Part shown: piece after piece, positions 36,408-43,781 of the stretch
Position numbering within the stretch: position 1 is the first letter of the stretch
How the letters are laid out: each line of letters begins with the position of its first letter
Source: Motilibacter aurantiacus
GTDB taxonomy: Bacteria > Actinomycetota > Actinomycetes > Motilibacterales > Motilibacteraceae
Length of the DNA stretch: 64,000 nt
Direction of reading: 5' to 3'
Assembly (NCBI RefSeq): GCF_011250645.1
Contig: NZ_JAANNO010000001.1
Span: 32,283-96,282 of the forward strand
The notes under the pieces: model-generated
The model's database searches: none
What the model was told of the DNA's origin: nothing
Seen by the model: only the letters and a program-made list of their open reading frames with translations
Program-made: the position numbers and the translations under genes

Positions 36408-37345
36408 GCGCCTCCCGACCGGTCGCCGACCGTCCGGGCACCGCCCCGGGCGAGGAGCTCCCCGCCGCGAGTGAGCCGGCCGCCGTGGACGCGGCAGCAG
36501 CCGACGCCGCTGCTGCCCCGGCGGAGCTCGCCGAGGCGGCCGAGCCCACCGTCCCCGCTCCGACGACCTCCGGGTCCAGCGGCATGGGCGTGGACCGCGA
36601 GCGGACGCGGGCGCTGTTCGCCAAGCTCACCTCCCTGGAGGAGGGCAGCGCGGAGCGCAAGCGCGTGCGCGACGCCCTCGTCGAGCAGCACCTCCCGCTG
36701 GTCGAGCACCTCGCGCGCCGGTTCCGCAACCGCGGCGAGCCCTACGACGACCTCGTCCAGGTCGCGACCATCGGGCTCATCAAGTCGGTCGACCGCTTCG
36801 ACCCCCAGCGCGGGGTCGAGTTCTCGACGTACGCCACCCCGACGATCGTGGGCGAGATCAAGCGGCATTTCCGCGACAAGGGCTGGGCCGTACGCGTCCC
36901 GCGCCGCCTGCAGGAGCTACGCCTGACCCTCACGCAGGCCACCAGCGAGCTGTCCCAGCGCAACGGCCGCGCCCCGACCGTCGCGGAGCTGGCCACCCAG
37001 CTGGGGATCACCGAGGAAGAGGTCCTCGAGGGCCTGGAGTCGGCCAACGCGTACAGCACGCTCTCGCTGGACGCCAGCGACCAGGGCGACGAGGACTCGG
37101 TGGCCGTCGTCGACACGCTCGGCGTGGACGACGAGGCGCTGGAGGGCGTGGAGTACCGCGAGTCGCTCAAGCCGATGCTGGAGAAGCTGCCGCCCCGCGA
37201 GCAGAAGATCCTCCTGCTCCGCTTCTTCCGCGGCATGACCCAGTCCGAGATCGCCGCCGAGGTGGGCATCTCGCAGATGCACGTCTCGCGGCTGCTCGCC
37301 CGCACGCTCGCGCAGCTGCGCGAGGGGCTGCTCACCGAGGACTGA
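36404..37345 (+). CDS. SigB/SigF-type alternative sigma factor
   Basis: This 313-residue sigma-70 family protein contains region 2 (DDLVQVATIGLIKSVDRFDP, then FSTYATPTIVGEIKRHFRDK), region 3 (APTVAELATQLGITEEEV) and region 4 (LPPREQKILLLRFFRGMTQS, then a helix-turn-helix). The VGEIKRHFRD block identifies the SigB/SigF/SigG stress group. An Ala-rich, disordered N-terminal extension of about 60 residues precedes region 2; ATG 36584 is an in-frame alternative start. The GTG start overlaps the anti-sigma stop. A 13-bp hairpin follows. Confidence 0.93.
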   Translation: MSASRPVADRPGTAPGEELPAASEPAAVDAAAADAAAAPAELAEAAEPTVPAPTTSGSSGMGVDRERTRALFAKLTSLEEGSAERKRVRDALVEQHLPLVEHLARRFRNRGEPYDDLVQVATIGLIKSVDRFDPQRGVEFSTYATPTIVGEIKRHFRDKGWAVRVPRRLQELRLTLTQATSELSQRNGRAPTVAELATQLGITEEEVLEGLESANAYSTLSLDASDQGDEDSVAVVDTLGVDDEALEGVEYRESLKPMLEKLPPREQKILLLRFFRGMTQSEIAAEVGISQMHVSRLLARTLAQLREGLLTED

Positions 37346-37398
37346 CGCGACCCCGCGCGACGCGCCCCCGCACCGGGCTGCGTCGTGCGCAGGATCGG

Positions 37399-37428
37399 CA
37401 GGGCGGGCTCCGGTCGGAGCCCGCCCTG
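37399..37428. terminator. Perfect 13-bp hairpin after the sigma gene
   Basis: CAGGGCGGGCTCC and GGAGCCCGCCCTG pair around a GGTC tetraloop, in the gap between two convergent genes. No T-tract is present. Confidence 0.8.
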
Positions 37429-37478
37429 TGACGTTCACGGAGCCCGGCAGCTCCGTCCGGCACGGCCGGCCCCCGGCC

Positions 37479-37940
37479 TCAGGCTGCCTGGTCGGGAGCC
37501 TCCGGCGAGGAGGCGTCGTCCCCGCGCTCGCGGACGAGCAGGCCGCCGACCCCCGGCGCGAGGGCGAGCACCAAGCCGGCCACCCCGACGAGGAGGACCG
37601 GCACGGCGATCTGCGGCTCGTCCTGGCTCAGCGAGTCCCAGCCGACCGGAAGCGCGAGCAGCGAGGACAGCACGGCGGGCGCCCGCGCCCAGCGCCGCCG
37701 GCGCAGGACGGCCCGGGCCGCGACGAGCAGCGTGCCGCCGTACAGGAAGAACAGTGCGACGAGGAACGCCCACAGGAGCGGGTTGCCGGCCCCGTCGGCG
37801 ATCACGTCCACCAGCACGACCGCGCCGACCACGACGAGCGCGAGCCCCTCCAGAGCGACGCAGGCGGCGAGGGCGAGCAGGCCGCCGGTCGGGGCCGCCG
37901 CGGGAGCGGGTGCCGTCGTCTCGCCGGGGTCGGGGTTCAC
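37479..37940 (-). CDS. Four-helix membrane protein, unknown function
   Basis: The GTG at 37938-37940 gives a 153-residue product; longer in-frame starts would overlap the divergent kinase gene. Four hydrophobic segments are seen (about 22-45, 53-75, 92-108 and 116-136). The N-terminus is Pro/Ala-rich and the tail acidic (RERGDDASSPEAPD). Sequence such as LLWAFLVALFFLYGGTLL matches a common small actinobacterial integral membrane protein without known role. It is convergent to the sigma gene and 34 nt from the divergent lipid kinase. Confidence 0.7.
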   Translation of the reverse strand: MNPDPGETTAPAPAAAPTGGLLALAACVALEGLALVVVGAVVLVDVIADGAGNPLLWAFLVALFFLYGGTLLVAARAVLRRRRWARAPAVLSSLLALPVGWDSLSQDEPQIAVPVLLVGVAGLVLALAPGVGGLLVRERGDDASSPEAPDQAA

Positions 37941-37974
37941 GAGCCCTGACGATAACGGCCCTATCCTGGGCCGG

Positions 37975-38889
37975 ATGCGCGCCCTGCTCGTCGCCAACCC
38001 CGCGGCCACGACGACCACCACCCGGGCTCGGGAGGTCATCGCGCGGGCGCTGGCGAGCGACCTGAAGATCGACACCGTCTCGACCGAGGGCCGCGGCCAC
38101 GCCGCCGAGCTCGCTCGTCAGGCCCGGGCGGACGGGGTGGACGTGGTGGTCGTGCTCGGCGGGGACGGCACGGTCAACGAGGCGGTCAACGGCCTGCTGG
38201 CCGACGGCCCGATCGGGGCCGGCCCCGCGCTCGCGGTCGTCCCGGGCGGCAGCACCAACGTCTTCGCCCGAGCCCTGGGCCTGCCCGGCGAGCCCGTCGA
38301 GGCGACCGGGCAGCTGCTCGAGGCCCTGCGCGAGGGGCGGCGCCGGCGGGTGTCGCTCGGCCGGGTCGACGGGCGCTGGTTCACGTTCACGGCCGGCATC
38401 GGGCTGGACGCCGCGGTGGTCGAGCGGGTCGAGGCGGCGCGCGCGGCCGGGACCGTCTCGACGCCCGCGCTCTACATCCGCTCGGCGGTCCGCGAGCTGT
38501 CCGGCCGGAACGGCGTGCCGCTCACGCTCGAGCAGCCAGGCCGGGACCCGGTCGAGGGGCTGCGCCTGGCCGTCGTCGCCAACACGCGGCCCTGGACCTA
38601 CCTCGGCCGGCGCCCGATCGACCCGTACCCGGAGGCGGCGCTCGATGCCGGGCTGGCCGTGTTCGGGCTGCGCAGTGTGCGCCCGCTGCCGGTGGCGCGG
38701 ACCGCTGCGCAACTGCTGTCGGGAAGACGCCCGCCGCATGGTAGGCAAGTCATAACTGTGGGTAACGTGAGTCGCGTGACGCTCACCGCATACTCGGACG
38801 TACCTCTACAAGTCGACGGCGACTACGTCGGCCGGTCTCGACGCTTCGTGGTCGAGTCCGTGCTGGCGGCTCTGCCGGTGTTGACCTGA
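37975..38889 (+). CDS. Diacylglycerol/sphingosine-kinase family lipid kinase
   Basis: This 304-residue protein has the kinase core VVVLGGDGTVNEAVNGLL with the GGDGT nucleotide loop, then VVPGGSTNVFARALG and FTAGIGLDAAVV. These define the DAGK catalytic family, which phosphorylates diacylglycerol or related lipids at the membrane. The C-terminal PLQVDGDYVG is also conserved. The start ATG 37975 is given by the LLVANPAATTTT N-terminus common to the family. It lies upstream of whiB1 with a 320-nt gap. Confidence 0.9.
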   Translation: MRALLVANPAATTTTTRAREVIARALASDLKIDTVSTEGRGHAAELARQARADGVDVVVVLGGDGTVNEAVNGLLADGPIGAGPALAVVPGGSTNVFARALGLPGEPVEATGQLLEALREGRRRRVSLGRVDGRWFTFTAGIGLDAAVVERVEAARAAGTVSTPALYIRSAVRELSGRNGVPLTLEQPGRDPVEGLRLAVVANTRPWTYLGRRPIDPYPEAALDAGLAVFGLRSVRPLPVARTAAQLLSGRRPPHGRQVITVGNVSRVTLTAYSDVPLQVDGDYVGRSRRFVVESVLAALPVLT

Positions 38890-39209
38890 GGAATCGGGTA
38901 TCCGACGGTTGAACCCCGAGCAGAGGGGATAGACCGGAACCTCAAGGGCCTCAGCAATGGGGTTCCGTGATCTGGCTGTGATGTAGTCGACAGCGCACGC
39001 CCGCGGTAACAGGCCGGAAACCCTTGTGAACCCCACGAGCCGGTGGAAGGCTGAACTCCGGCGCCCGCGACCCGGGCGCCGACCTGTGCGCGTCGACCGC
39101 AGATCGCTCGCGAACGACGACCAGGGGCGGCTCGAGAATCCATCGGGCCGCTGCTCGACGACGAGGGGGCTTCTCGCCCCCCCGCATGACCTGCGAGGAG
39201 TGGAAACGC
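38890..39209 (+). other. Long leader/intergenic region upstream of whiB1
   Basis: No gene is seen in these 320 nt. A CRP-like site lies at 38977-38992. Two hairpins follow: GGCGCCCG/CGGGCGCC at 39060-39080, and GGGGGC/GCCCCC at 39165-39181, the latter 13 nt before the GAGGAG ribosome site (39195-39200) of whiB1. The layout suggests distant promoters with a structured leader. Confidence 0.4.
38977..38992. promoter_or_regulatory. CRP/FNR-like site upstream of whiB1
   Basis: TGTGATGTAGTCGACA keeps the left half-site TGTGA and three of five bases of the right half TCACA, with the correct 6-nt spacing. In Mycobacterium tuberculosis whiB1 is under CRP control, so the position is meaningful, but the right half is weak. 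Confidence 0.35.
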
Positions 39210-39461
39210 ATGGACTGGCGCCACGAGGCTGCCTGCCGTGACGAGGACCCCGAGCTGTTCTTCCCGATCGGCAACACCGGCCCTGCGCTGCTGCAGATCG
39301 AGGAGGCCAAGGCGGTCTGCCGTCAGTGCCCTGTCACCGAGTCGTGCCTGTCCTGGGCGCTCGAGTCGGGTCAGGACGCCGGTGTCTGGGGCGGGCTCAG
39401 CGAGGACGAGCGCCGGGCGCTCAAGCGTCGCGCAGCCCGCAGCCGAGTACGGACGGCCTGA
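39210..39461 (+). CDS. whiB1: WhiB1, iron-sulfur cluster transcriptional regulator
   Basis: The 83-residue protein starts MDWRHEAACRDEDPELFFPI and has the four cluster cysteines at 9, 37, 40 and 46, the spacing of mycobacterial WhiB1. The GVWGG turn and basic tail (LKRRAARSR) form the DNA-contact part. WhiB1 holds an NO-sensitive [4Fe-4S] cluster and binds the main sigma factor. ATG 39210 is chosen over ATG 39186 because GAGGAG lies 9 nt upstream and the length fits. The neighbour pdtaS repeats the mycobacterial gene order. Confidence 0.95.
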   Translation: MDWRHEAACRDEDPELFFPIGNTGPALLQIEEAKAVCRQCPVTESCLSWALESGQDAGVWGGLSEDERRALKRRAARSRVRTA

Positions 39462-39566
39462 CTCCCGCTCCGGCGATAGCTGTTCCCCCTTCCCCCGAAC
39501 GAGTCGCACGCACCGGTGACGAGCACGGCCGGGCCTCCGGCCTTTCCCGTCCCGGGGCTCGTGTCC

Positions 39567-39601
39567 CGAGAGCCTCGGCGGTAGCCCCGCCGGGGCTCTC
39601 G
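39567..39601. terminator. Hairpin downstream of whiB1
   Basis: CGAGAGCC-CGGCGG pairs with CCGCCG-GGCTCTCG, giving 14 bp with one T-G mismatch and a 5-nt loop. It lies 105 nt after the whiB1 stop, between convergent genes. Confidence 0.7.
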
Positions 39602-39620
39602 CCGTCATCGACATAGTGGC

Positions 39621-39652
39621 ACCCCCCGGGCCTGGCTAGTGCACCGGGGGGT
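39621..39652. terminator. Second hairpin between whiB1 and pdtaS
   Basis: ACCCCCCGG and CCGGGGGGT form a 9-bp stem with a 14-nt loop. A further GGGGG/CCCCC pair follows at about 39661-39677. These probably stop transcription coming from pdtaS (minus strand). Confidence 0.5.
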
Positions 39653-39736
39653 CGCTCGTTCGGGGGACTTTCCCCCCGGGCCGACCCGTCCGGACGAACG
39701 GCCGGTGCTCGCGCGCAGCCGGCCGTCGTCGCGCCG

Positions 39737-41227
39737 TCAGAAGGCAGAGGCGTCGGGCCCGGGCGGTGATACCGGAACGGTCAAGGAGACCGTGGCAACG
39801 GTGCCCCCGCCCTCGCGCGGGGCCAGGGTCAGCTCGCCGCGCAGCTCGGTCCGGACCAGCCCGGTCACGATGCGCAGGCCCAGGTTGGCCGAGCCGTCCA
39901 GGGAGAACCCTGCCGGCAGGCCGGGCCCGTTGTCCTCCACGGTGACGCGCAGGGCAGGGCCGCGGCGTGCTGCCGCCATCTCGACGTCCCCGCCGCCACC
40001 GGGCCCGCAGCCGTGCTCGACCGCGTTCGCCAACAGCTCGGTCAGCACGAGGGCGAGGGGCGTCGCCACCTCGGCAGGCAACGTGCCGAACTCCCCCGTC
40101 CGACGCAGCCGCACCGGCGCCCCCGCCGTCGCGACCTCCACGACCCCTGAGGCCAGCCTTCCAGCCACCTCGTCGAAGGCGACCTGGCCGTCGGCCGAGC
40201 GGGAGAGCGTCTCGTGGACCACTGCGATCGACCCGACGCGGGAGACCGCCTCGGCGAGCGCCGCGCGCGCCTCCTCCGCCTGCACCCGGCGGGCCTGCAG
40301 CCGCAACAGCGCGGCCACGGTCTGCAGGTTGTTCTTCACCCGGTGGTGGATCTCGCGGATCGTCGCGTCCTTGGAGAGCAGCTCCTGCTCCCGGCGCCGC
40401 AGCTCCGACACCTCGCGCACGAGGACGAGCGCACCCACCCGCGTGCCGCGGGCCAGCAGCGGGATGGCCCGCAGCAGGACCACGGTGCCGTTGACCGCGA
40501 CCTCGCCCCACCGGTGGGAGCGGCCGCCGACGACACTCTCGAGCGCTTCGTCGACGGGCTCCTGATGGGGCGCGAGCGCGGCGGTCGCCCGCCCGAGGTG
40601 AGCGCCGACCAGGTCGGCGGTGACGCCTAGCCGTCGGTAGGCCGACAGGGCGTTGGGGCTCGCGTAGGTCACGTAGCCGTCGGGGTCGAGCCGGAGCAGC
40701 CCGTCCCCCACTCGCGGGGAGGACGCGCCGTCCCCCTCGCCGGCCAGCGGGAAGCAGCCCTCGGCGATCATCCGGGCCAGGTCGTTGGCGCACCGCAGGT
40801 AGGTCAGCTCGAGCCGGCTCGGCGTGCGCGCGGTCGCGAGATTGGTGTGGCGCGTGATCACGCCGATGACCCGGCCGGCACGCACCACCGGGACGGTCTC
40901 CTCGCGCACGGGGACGTCCGCGCGCCACTCCGGGTCGCGCTCGCGGCAGATCCGGCCCTCGTCGTACGCGGTGTCGACCTGCGTCCGGCAGCCGCGCGGC
41001 AGCACCTCGCCCACCACGTCGTCGACCAGCAGCGTCGGGCCGGTGGTCGGGCGCATCTGGGCCACCGCGACGTAGGCGCTGCCGTCCGCGTACGGCACCC
41101 ACAGCACCAGGTCGGCGAAGGAGAGGTCCGCGAGCAGCTGCCAGTCGGCGATCAGCGCCTGCAGGTGGTCGAGGTCGGCCTCGTCGAGCGCCGTCCGCTC
41201 GCGGGCGAGGTCCGTCAGCGTCGGCAC
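39737..41227 (-). CDS. pdtaS: PdtaS-type sensor histidine kinase
   Basis: This 496-residue cytoplasmic kinase has an N-terminal GAF-like domain (about 10-155), a PAS domain (about 172-280), a HisKA_2 helix with IREIHHRVKNNLQT (phospho-His at 294 or 295) and a HATPase domain (TELLANAVEHG N-box, VEDNGPGLPAGF G1, SANLGLRIVTGL G2). No membrane helix is found. PdtaS in mycobacteria phosphorylates the RNA-binding antiterminator PdtaR and sits beside whiB1, as here. No PdtaR gene is present in the window. Confidence 0.93.
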   Translation of the reverse strand: MPTLTDLARERTALDEADLDHLQALIADWQLLADLSFADLVLWVPYADGSAYVAVAQMRPTTGPTLLVDDVVGEVLPRGCRTQVDTAYDEGRICRERDPEWRADVPVREETVPVVRAGRVIGVITRHTNLATARTPSRLELTYLRCANDLARMIAEGCFPLAGEGDGASSPRVGDGLLRLDPDGYVTYASPNALSAYRRLGVTADLVGAHLGRATAALAPHQEPVDEALESVVGGRSHRWGEVAVNGTVVLLRAIPLLARGTRVGALVLVREVSELRRREQELLSKDATIREIHHRVKNNLQTVAALLRLQARRVQAEEARAALAEAVSRVGSIAVVHETLSRSADGQVAFDEVAGRLASGVVEVATAGAPVRLRRTGEFGTLPAEVATPLALVLTELLANAVEHGCGPGGGGDVEMAAARRGPALRVTVEDNGPGLPAGFSLDGSANLGLRIVTGLVRTELRGELTLAPREGGGTVATVSLTVPVSPPGPDASAF

Positions 41228-41252
41228 GACAAGGAGGGTACGTCCCGCCGGA

Positions 41253-41609
41253 TCACGCGGCGGGCGGGGCGAACACGCAGAACTCGTTGCCCTCCGGGTC
41301 GGCCAGCACGACCCAGTCCTCCTCCGGCACCGCGCCCTCCCCGCGCAGCACCGTCGCGCCGTGCGCCACGAGCTCGCGCCAGTCCCCCTCGACGTCGAGG
41401 TGGACCCGGTTCTTCCCCGACTTGGGCTCCGGCACCTGGTTGAACCACAGCCCGGGACCGCTCACGCCACCCGGTGGGACGATCGGGACAGCCGTCCAGC
41501 CCGGCCGGGCGTCCTCGCGCACGTGGTAGCCGAGCACGGGCGCCCACCAGCGGGCCAGCGCGTGGGCGTCCGCGGCGTCGATGCAGACGTCCTTCAAGCT
41601 CCCCTTCAC
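41253..41609 (-). CDS. VOC-family (glyoxalase-like) protein
   Basis: This 118-residue protein starts at GTG 41607-41609 after a GGGGGG run. It shows the two beta-alpha-beta-beta-beta modules of the vicinal oxygen chelate fold: CIDAADAHALARWWAPVLGY and NRVHLDVEGDWRELVAHGAT, ending VLADPEGNEFCVF. This is the 'glyoxalase-like domain' subgroup of actinobacteria, whose substrates are mostly unknown. Potential metal ligands are His in RVHLDVE and Glu in GNEFCVF. It is 25 nt from the pdtaS start and could be co-transcribed with it. Confidence 0.88.
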   Translation of the reverse strand: MKGSLKDVCIDAADAHALARWWAPVLGYHVREDARPGWTAVPIVPPGGVSGPGLWFNQVPEPKSGKNRVHLDVEGDWRELVAHGATVLRGEGAVPEEDWVVLADPEGNEFCVFAPPAA

Positions 41610-41632
41610 GGCATCCCCCCTGTCGCGTCGGA

Positions 41633-42127
41633 CTACTGGCCGAGCAGGTCCTCTATCTCCTGAGTGGCATACCAGAGCAGCTCGTGCCCCTCCACCTGCT
41701 CGACCGTGAACGCCGCGTCCTCGTCGCCCGCGCGAGCCGCCGGCAGCGCCTCGAGCGCGGCGCGCACGTCGGCCTCGGCCTCCGCGTCGTCGACGTGCAC
41801 GCTCGCGACGCGAGCGAGCGGGACCGCCTCGGCGACGCGCACGCCGGCCCGCCCGAGCCCCGCGTCCGGCCGCACCGCCGAGTCCGGCACGTCGGCCGCG
41901 ACGACGACCCGGCGCAGCCGCGGGGCCTGCTCGGCCGCGAGCAGCTCGAGGGAGGCCGCGGCCGCGGCGTCGGAGGCCGCGTACTCGAGCTCCTCGAGGT
42001 CGCCCTCCGCGTACCACTCGCGCAGGGCCGGGGTCACCGCGTACGCCGCCAGCGGCGCCGGGCCCAGCTCCCGCTCCGCGGCGAGCCGGGCCAGGGCGGC
42101 CAGGGTCGAGGGCAGGTAGACGCGCAC
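41633..42127 (-). CDS. DUF6912 family protein
   Basis: This 164-residue protein has the actinobacterial DUF6912 hallmarks: MRVYLPSTLAALARLA at the N-terminus, WYAEGDLEELEYAA in the middle and VEGHELLWYATQEI at the end. No catalytic residues or membrane helices are seen, and the function is not known. The GTG start directly touches the TAG stop of the patatin-like gene (no gap), so it is translated right after it. The VOC gene begins 23 nt downstream. Confidence 0.85.
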   Translation of the reverse strand: MRVYLPSTLAALARLAAERELGPAPLAAYAVTPALREWYAEGDLEELEYAASDAAAAASLELLAAEQAPRLRRVVVAADVPDSAVRPDAGLGRAGVRVAEAVPLARVASVHVDDAEAEADVRAALEALPAARAGDEDAAFTVEQVEGHELLWYATQEIEDLLGQ

Positions 42128-43090
42128 CTAGGCCACCTTCCGTGCCGTAGGCAGCTGGCGGCGCAGGGCCGCCGCGGTCGTACGCAGGCTCGTCTCCAGG
42201 ACGCGCACGCGCCGGGCCGGGTCCATCAGGTTGGCCCCCATGGCCCGCAGGTCCTCCGGGCCGGGGGTGACCACGACGACCCGCGTGCCCTCCGCCGCGA
42301 CCCGCCGGGCGTCGGCGAGCACGATCCGCGTCACCCGCCGCCGCCAGCGCCGCTCCGCCCGCTCCAGCGCGGAGGCGGGCCGGTCGGGGTGGGTGGAGGC
42401 CAGCGGCGCCACGACGTACAGCTCGTCGAGGCCCTGACCGGCGAAGAGGTCGACGCTCACCCCTGACCGGACGCCGCCGTCGACGTACTCCCGGTCGCCG
42501 ATGCGCACCGGGGCGAACCACAACGGCGCCGTGCACGACGCCTCGACCGCGCGCCCGAGCGAGGCGGGCGGGGCGCCCTCCCGGCCGAAGACGACCCGCT
42601 CCCCGGTCGCGAAGTCGACCGCGGGGATCCAGACGTTCGGCCGCGGGGCCCACTCCCCCGGCCCGACCATGGCGTCCACCGCCGTGCGCAGCGCCGCCAG
42701 GCTGCCCCGGCCCCGCGGGGCGGCCGCCCACAGCGCGGTCACCCAGGGCACCTCGCCGCGGCGGCGCAGGGCGCGGGCCAGCAACGCCGGCGAGGCCGGC
42801 ATGCGCCCCGGGCGGGCCGGGCGCGCCCCGCCGGTGCCGGTCTCGTGGTCCCAGGCCACGGTCAGCCCCTCCGGCAGCGGCAGCCCCAGGTGGAAGTCGC
42901 GCAACTGCTCGGCGCTCACGCCGGCGGCCAGGGTCGCGGCCACGACGGAGCCGGCGGACGTGCCGGCCAGCACGTCGGCGGCGCGGGCGTCGACGCCGAG
43001 CACCTCCGACAGCGCGCACAGCGCGCCCACCTCCCAGGCCGCGCCCAGGACGCCACCGGCCCCGAGCGCGACGCCCCGCGTCACCGCCAC
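42128..43090 (-). CDS. Patatin-like phospholipase
   Basis: This 320-residue lipid hydrolase has the oxyanion loop GAGGVLGAAWEVG, the nucleophile elbow LAGTSAGSV (Ser in GTSAG) and the catalytic Asp in VDGGVRSGV (DGG motif). This is the Ser-Asp dyad of patatins. It lacks a signal peptide, so it is cytoplasmic or membrane-surface. The start GTG 43088-43090 is taken; GTG 43084 is close by. It is divergent from the lipoprotein gene with 103 nt between the starts and touches the DUF6912 gene downstream. Confidence 0.9.
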   Translation of the reverse strand: MAVTRGVALGAGGVLGAAWEVGALCALSEVLGVDARAADVLAGTSAGSVVAATLAAGVSAEQLRDFHLGLPLPEGLTVAWDHETGTGGARPARPGRMPASPALLARALRRRGEVPWVTALWAAAPRGRGSLAALRTAVDAMVGPGEWAPRPNVWIPAVDFATGERVVFGREGAPPASLGRAVEASCTAPLWFAPVRIGDREYVDGGVRSGVSVDLFAGQGLDELYVVAPLASTHPDRPASALERAERRWRRRVTRIVLADARRVAAEGTRVVVVTPGPEDLRAMGANLMDPARRVRVLETSLRTTAAALRRQLPTARKVA

Positions 43091-43193
43091 TTCGCCTCCC
43101 GCCTCGACACAGCTGCGTCATGCTGCCACGCGGCGCCACCCCCCGGCCGCATAGCCTTGACCCGCCGCCGAGTCGATCGAAGGAGAACGCCCC

Positions 43194-43781
43194 GTGCGCC
43201 TGCGAGCACGCCTGTCCGCCGCCCTCGTCGCCCCCGCCTGCGCCGTCGCGCTCGCCGCCTGCGGCGGAGGGTCCGACGACGAGCGGCCGCTCGCCGACCC
43301 GGCCCCGTCCCCCTCGGCCACCTCCGCGGCGCCGGCGCTCAGCCCCTCGCCCGAGCCGTCCGCACCGGTCGCGGGGACCGAGGCGCCCGGCGCGGCGCCC
43401 TCCGCGGCGGCGACGCCGACGTCGGCCTCGACCCCGCGCAGCACCCCGACGTACGCCACGCCGTCGGCGCCGGTCACGGTCTCGCCCAGCCCGTCCGACG
43501 CCGCAGCCGCCGACGACGTCGTGCGCGAGGTCAAGGTCACGATCGCCGGCGGGAAGGTCACCCCGCCGCCGAGCCACGTCGACGTCAAGAAGGGCACCGT
43601 CGTCCGGATCATCGTGACGAGCGACGTCGACGACGAGCTGCACGTCCACGGCTACGACGTCGAGGGCGAGCTGCCCGCCGGCAGCCCCGGCAGCATCGAG
43701 TTCACCGCCGACGAGACCGGCAGCTTCGAGGTCGAGACCCACGAGTCCGGGCTCCTGCTCTTCCAGCTCCTCGTCAAGTGA
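43194..43781 (+). CDS. Lipoprotein with cupredoxin-like domain
   Basis: The 195-residue protein has a lipoprotein signal with lipobox LAAC at residues 20-23. A long Ser/Pro/Ala-rich linker (about 30-105) follows. The C-terminal domain (about 110-195) has cupredoxin-like strands: KVTPPPSHVDVKKGTVVRII, DELHVHGYD and the terminal ETHESGLLLFQLLVK. Two His (HVHG) and His in ETHESG could bind copper, although no Cys is in the usual place. It is coupled to the membrane protein that follows by a GTGA overlap. Confidence 0.82.
   Translation: MRLRARLSAALVAPACAVALAACGGGSDDERPLADPAPSPSATSAAPALSPSPEPSAPVAGTEAPGAAPSAAATPTSASTPRSTPTYATPSAPVTVSPSPSDAAAADDVVREVKVTIAGGKVTPPPSHVDVKKGTVVRIIVTSDVDDELHVHGYDVEGELPAGSPGSIEFTADETGSFEVETHESGLLLFQLLVK

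Noticed and set aside
39616..39690. 6C small RNA (C-run hairpins)
   Set aside because: The C-runs pair with G-runs as stems and sit between convergent genes, so two terminators explain them better; the rest of the 6C consensus is not seen.
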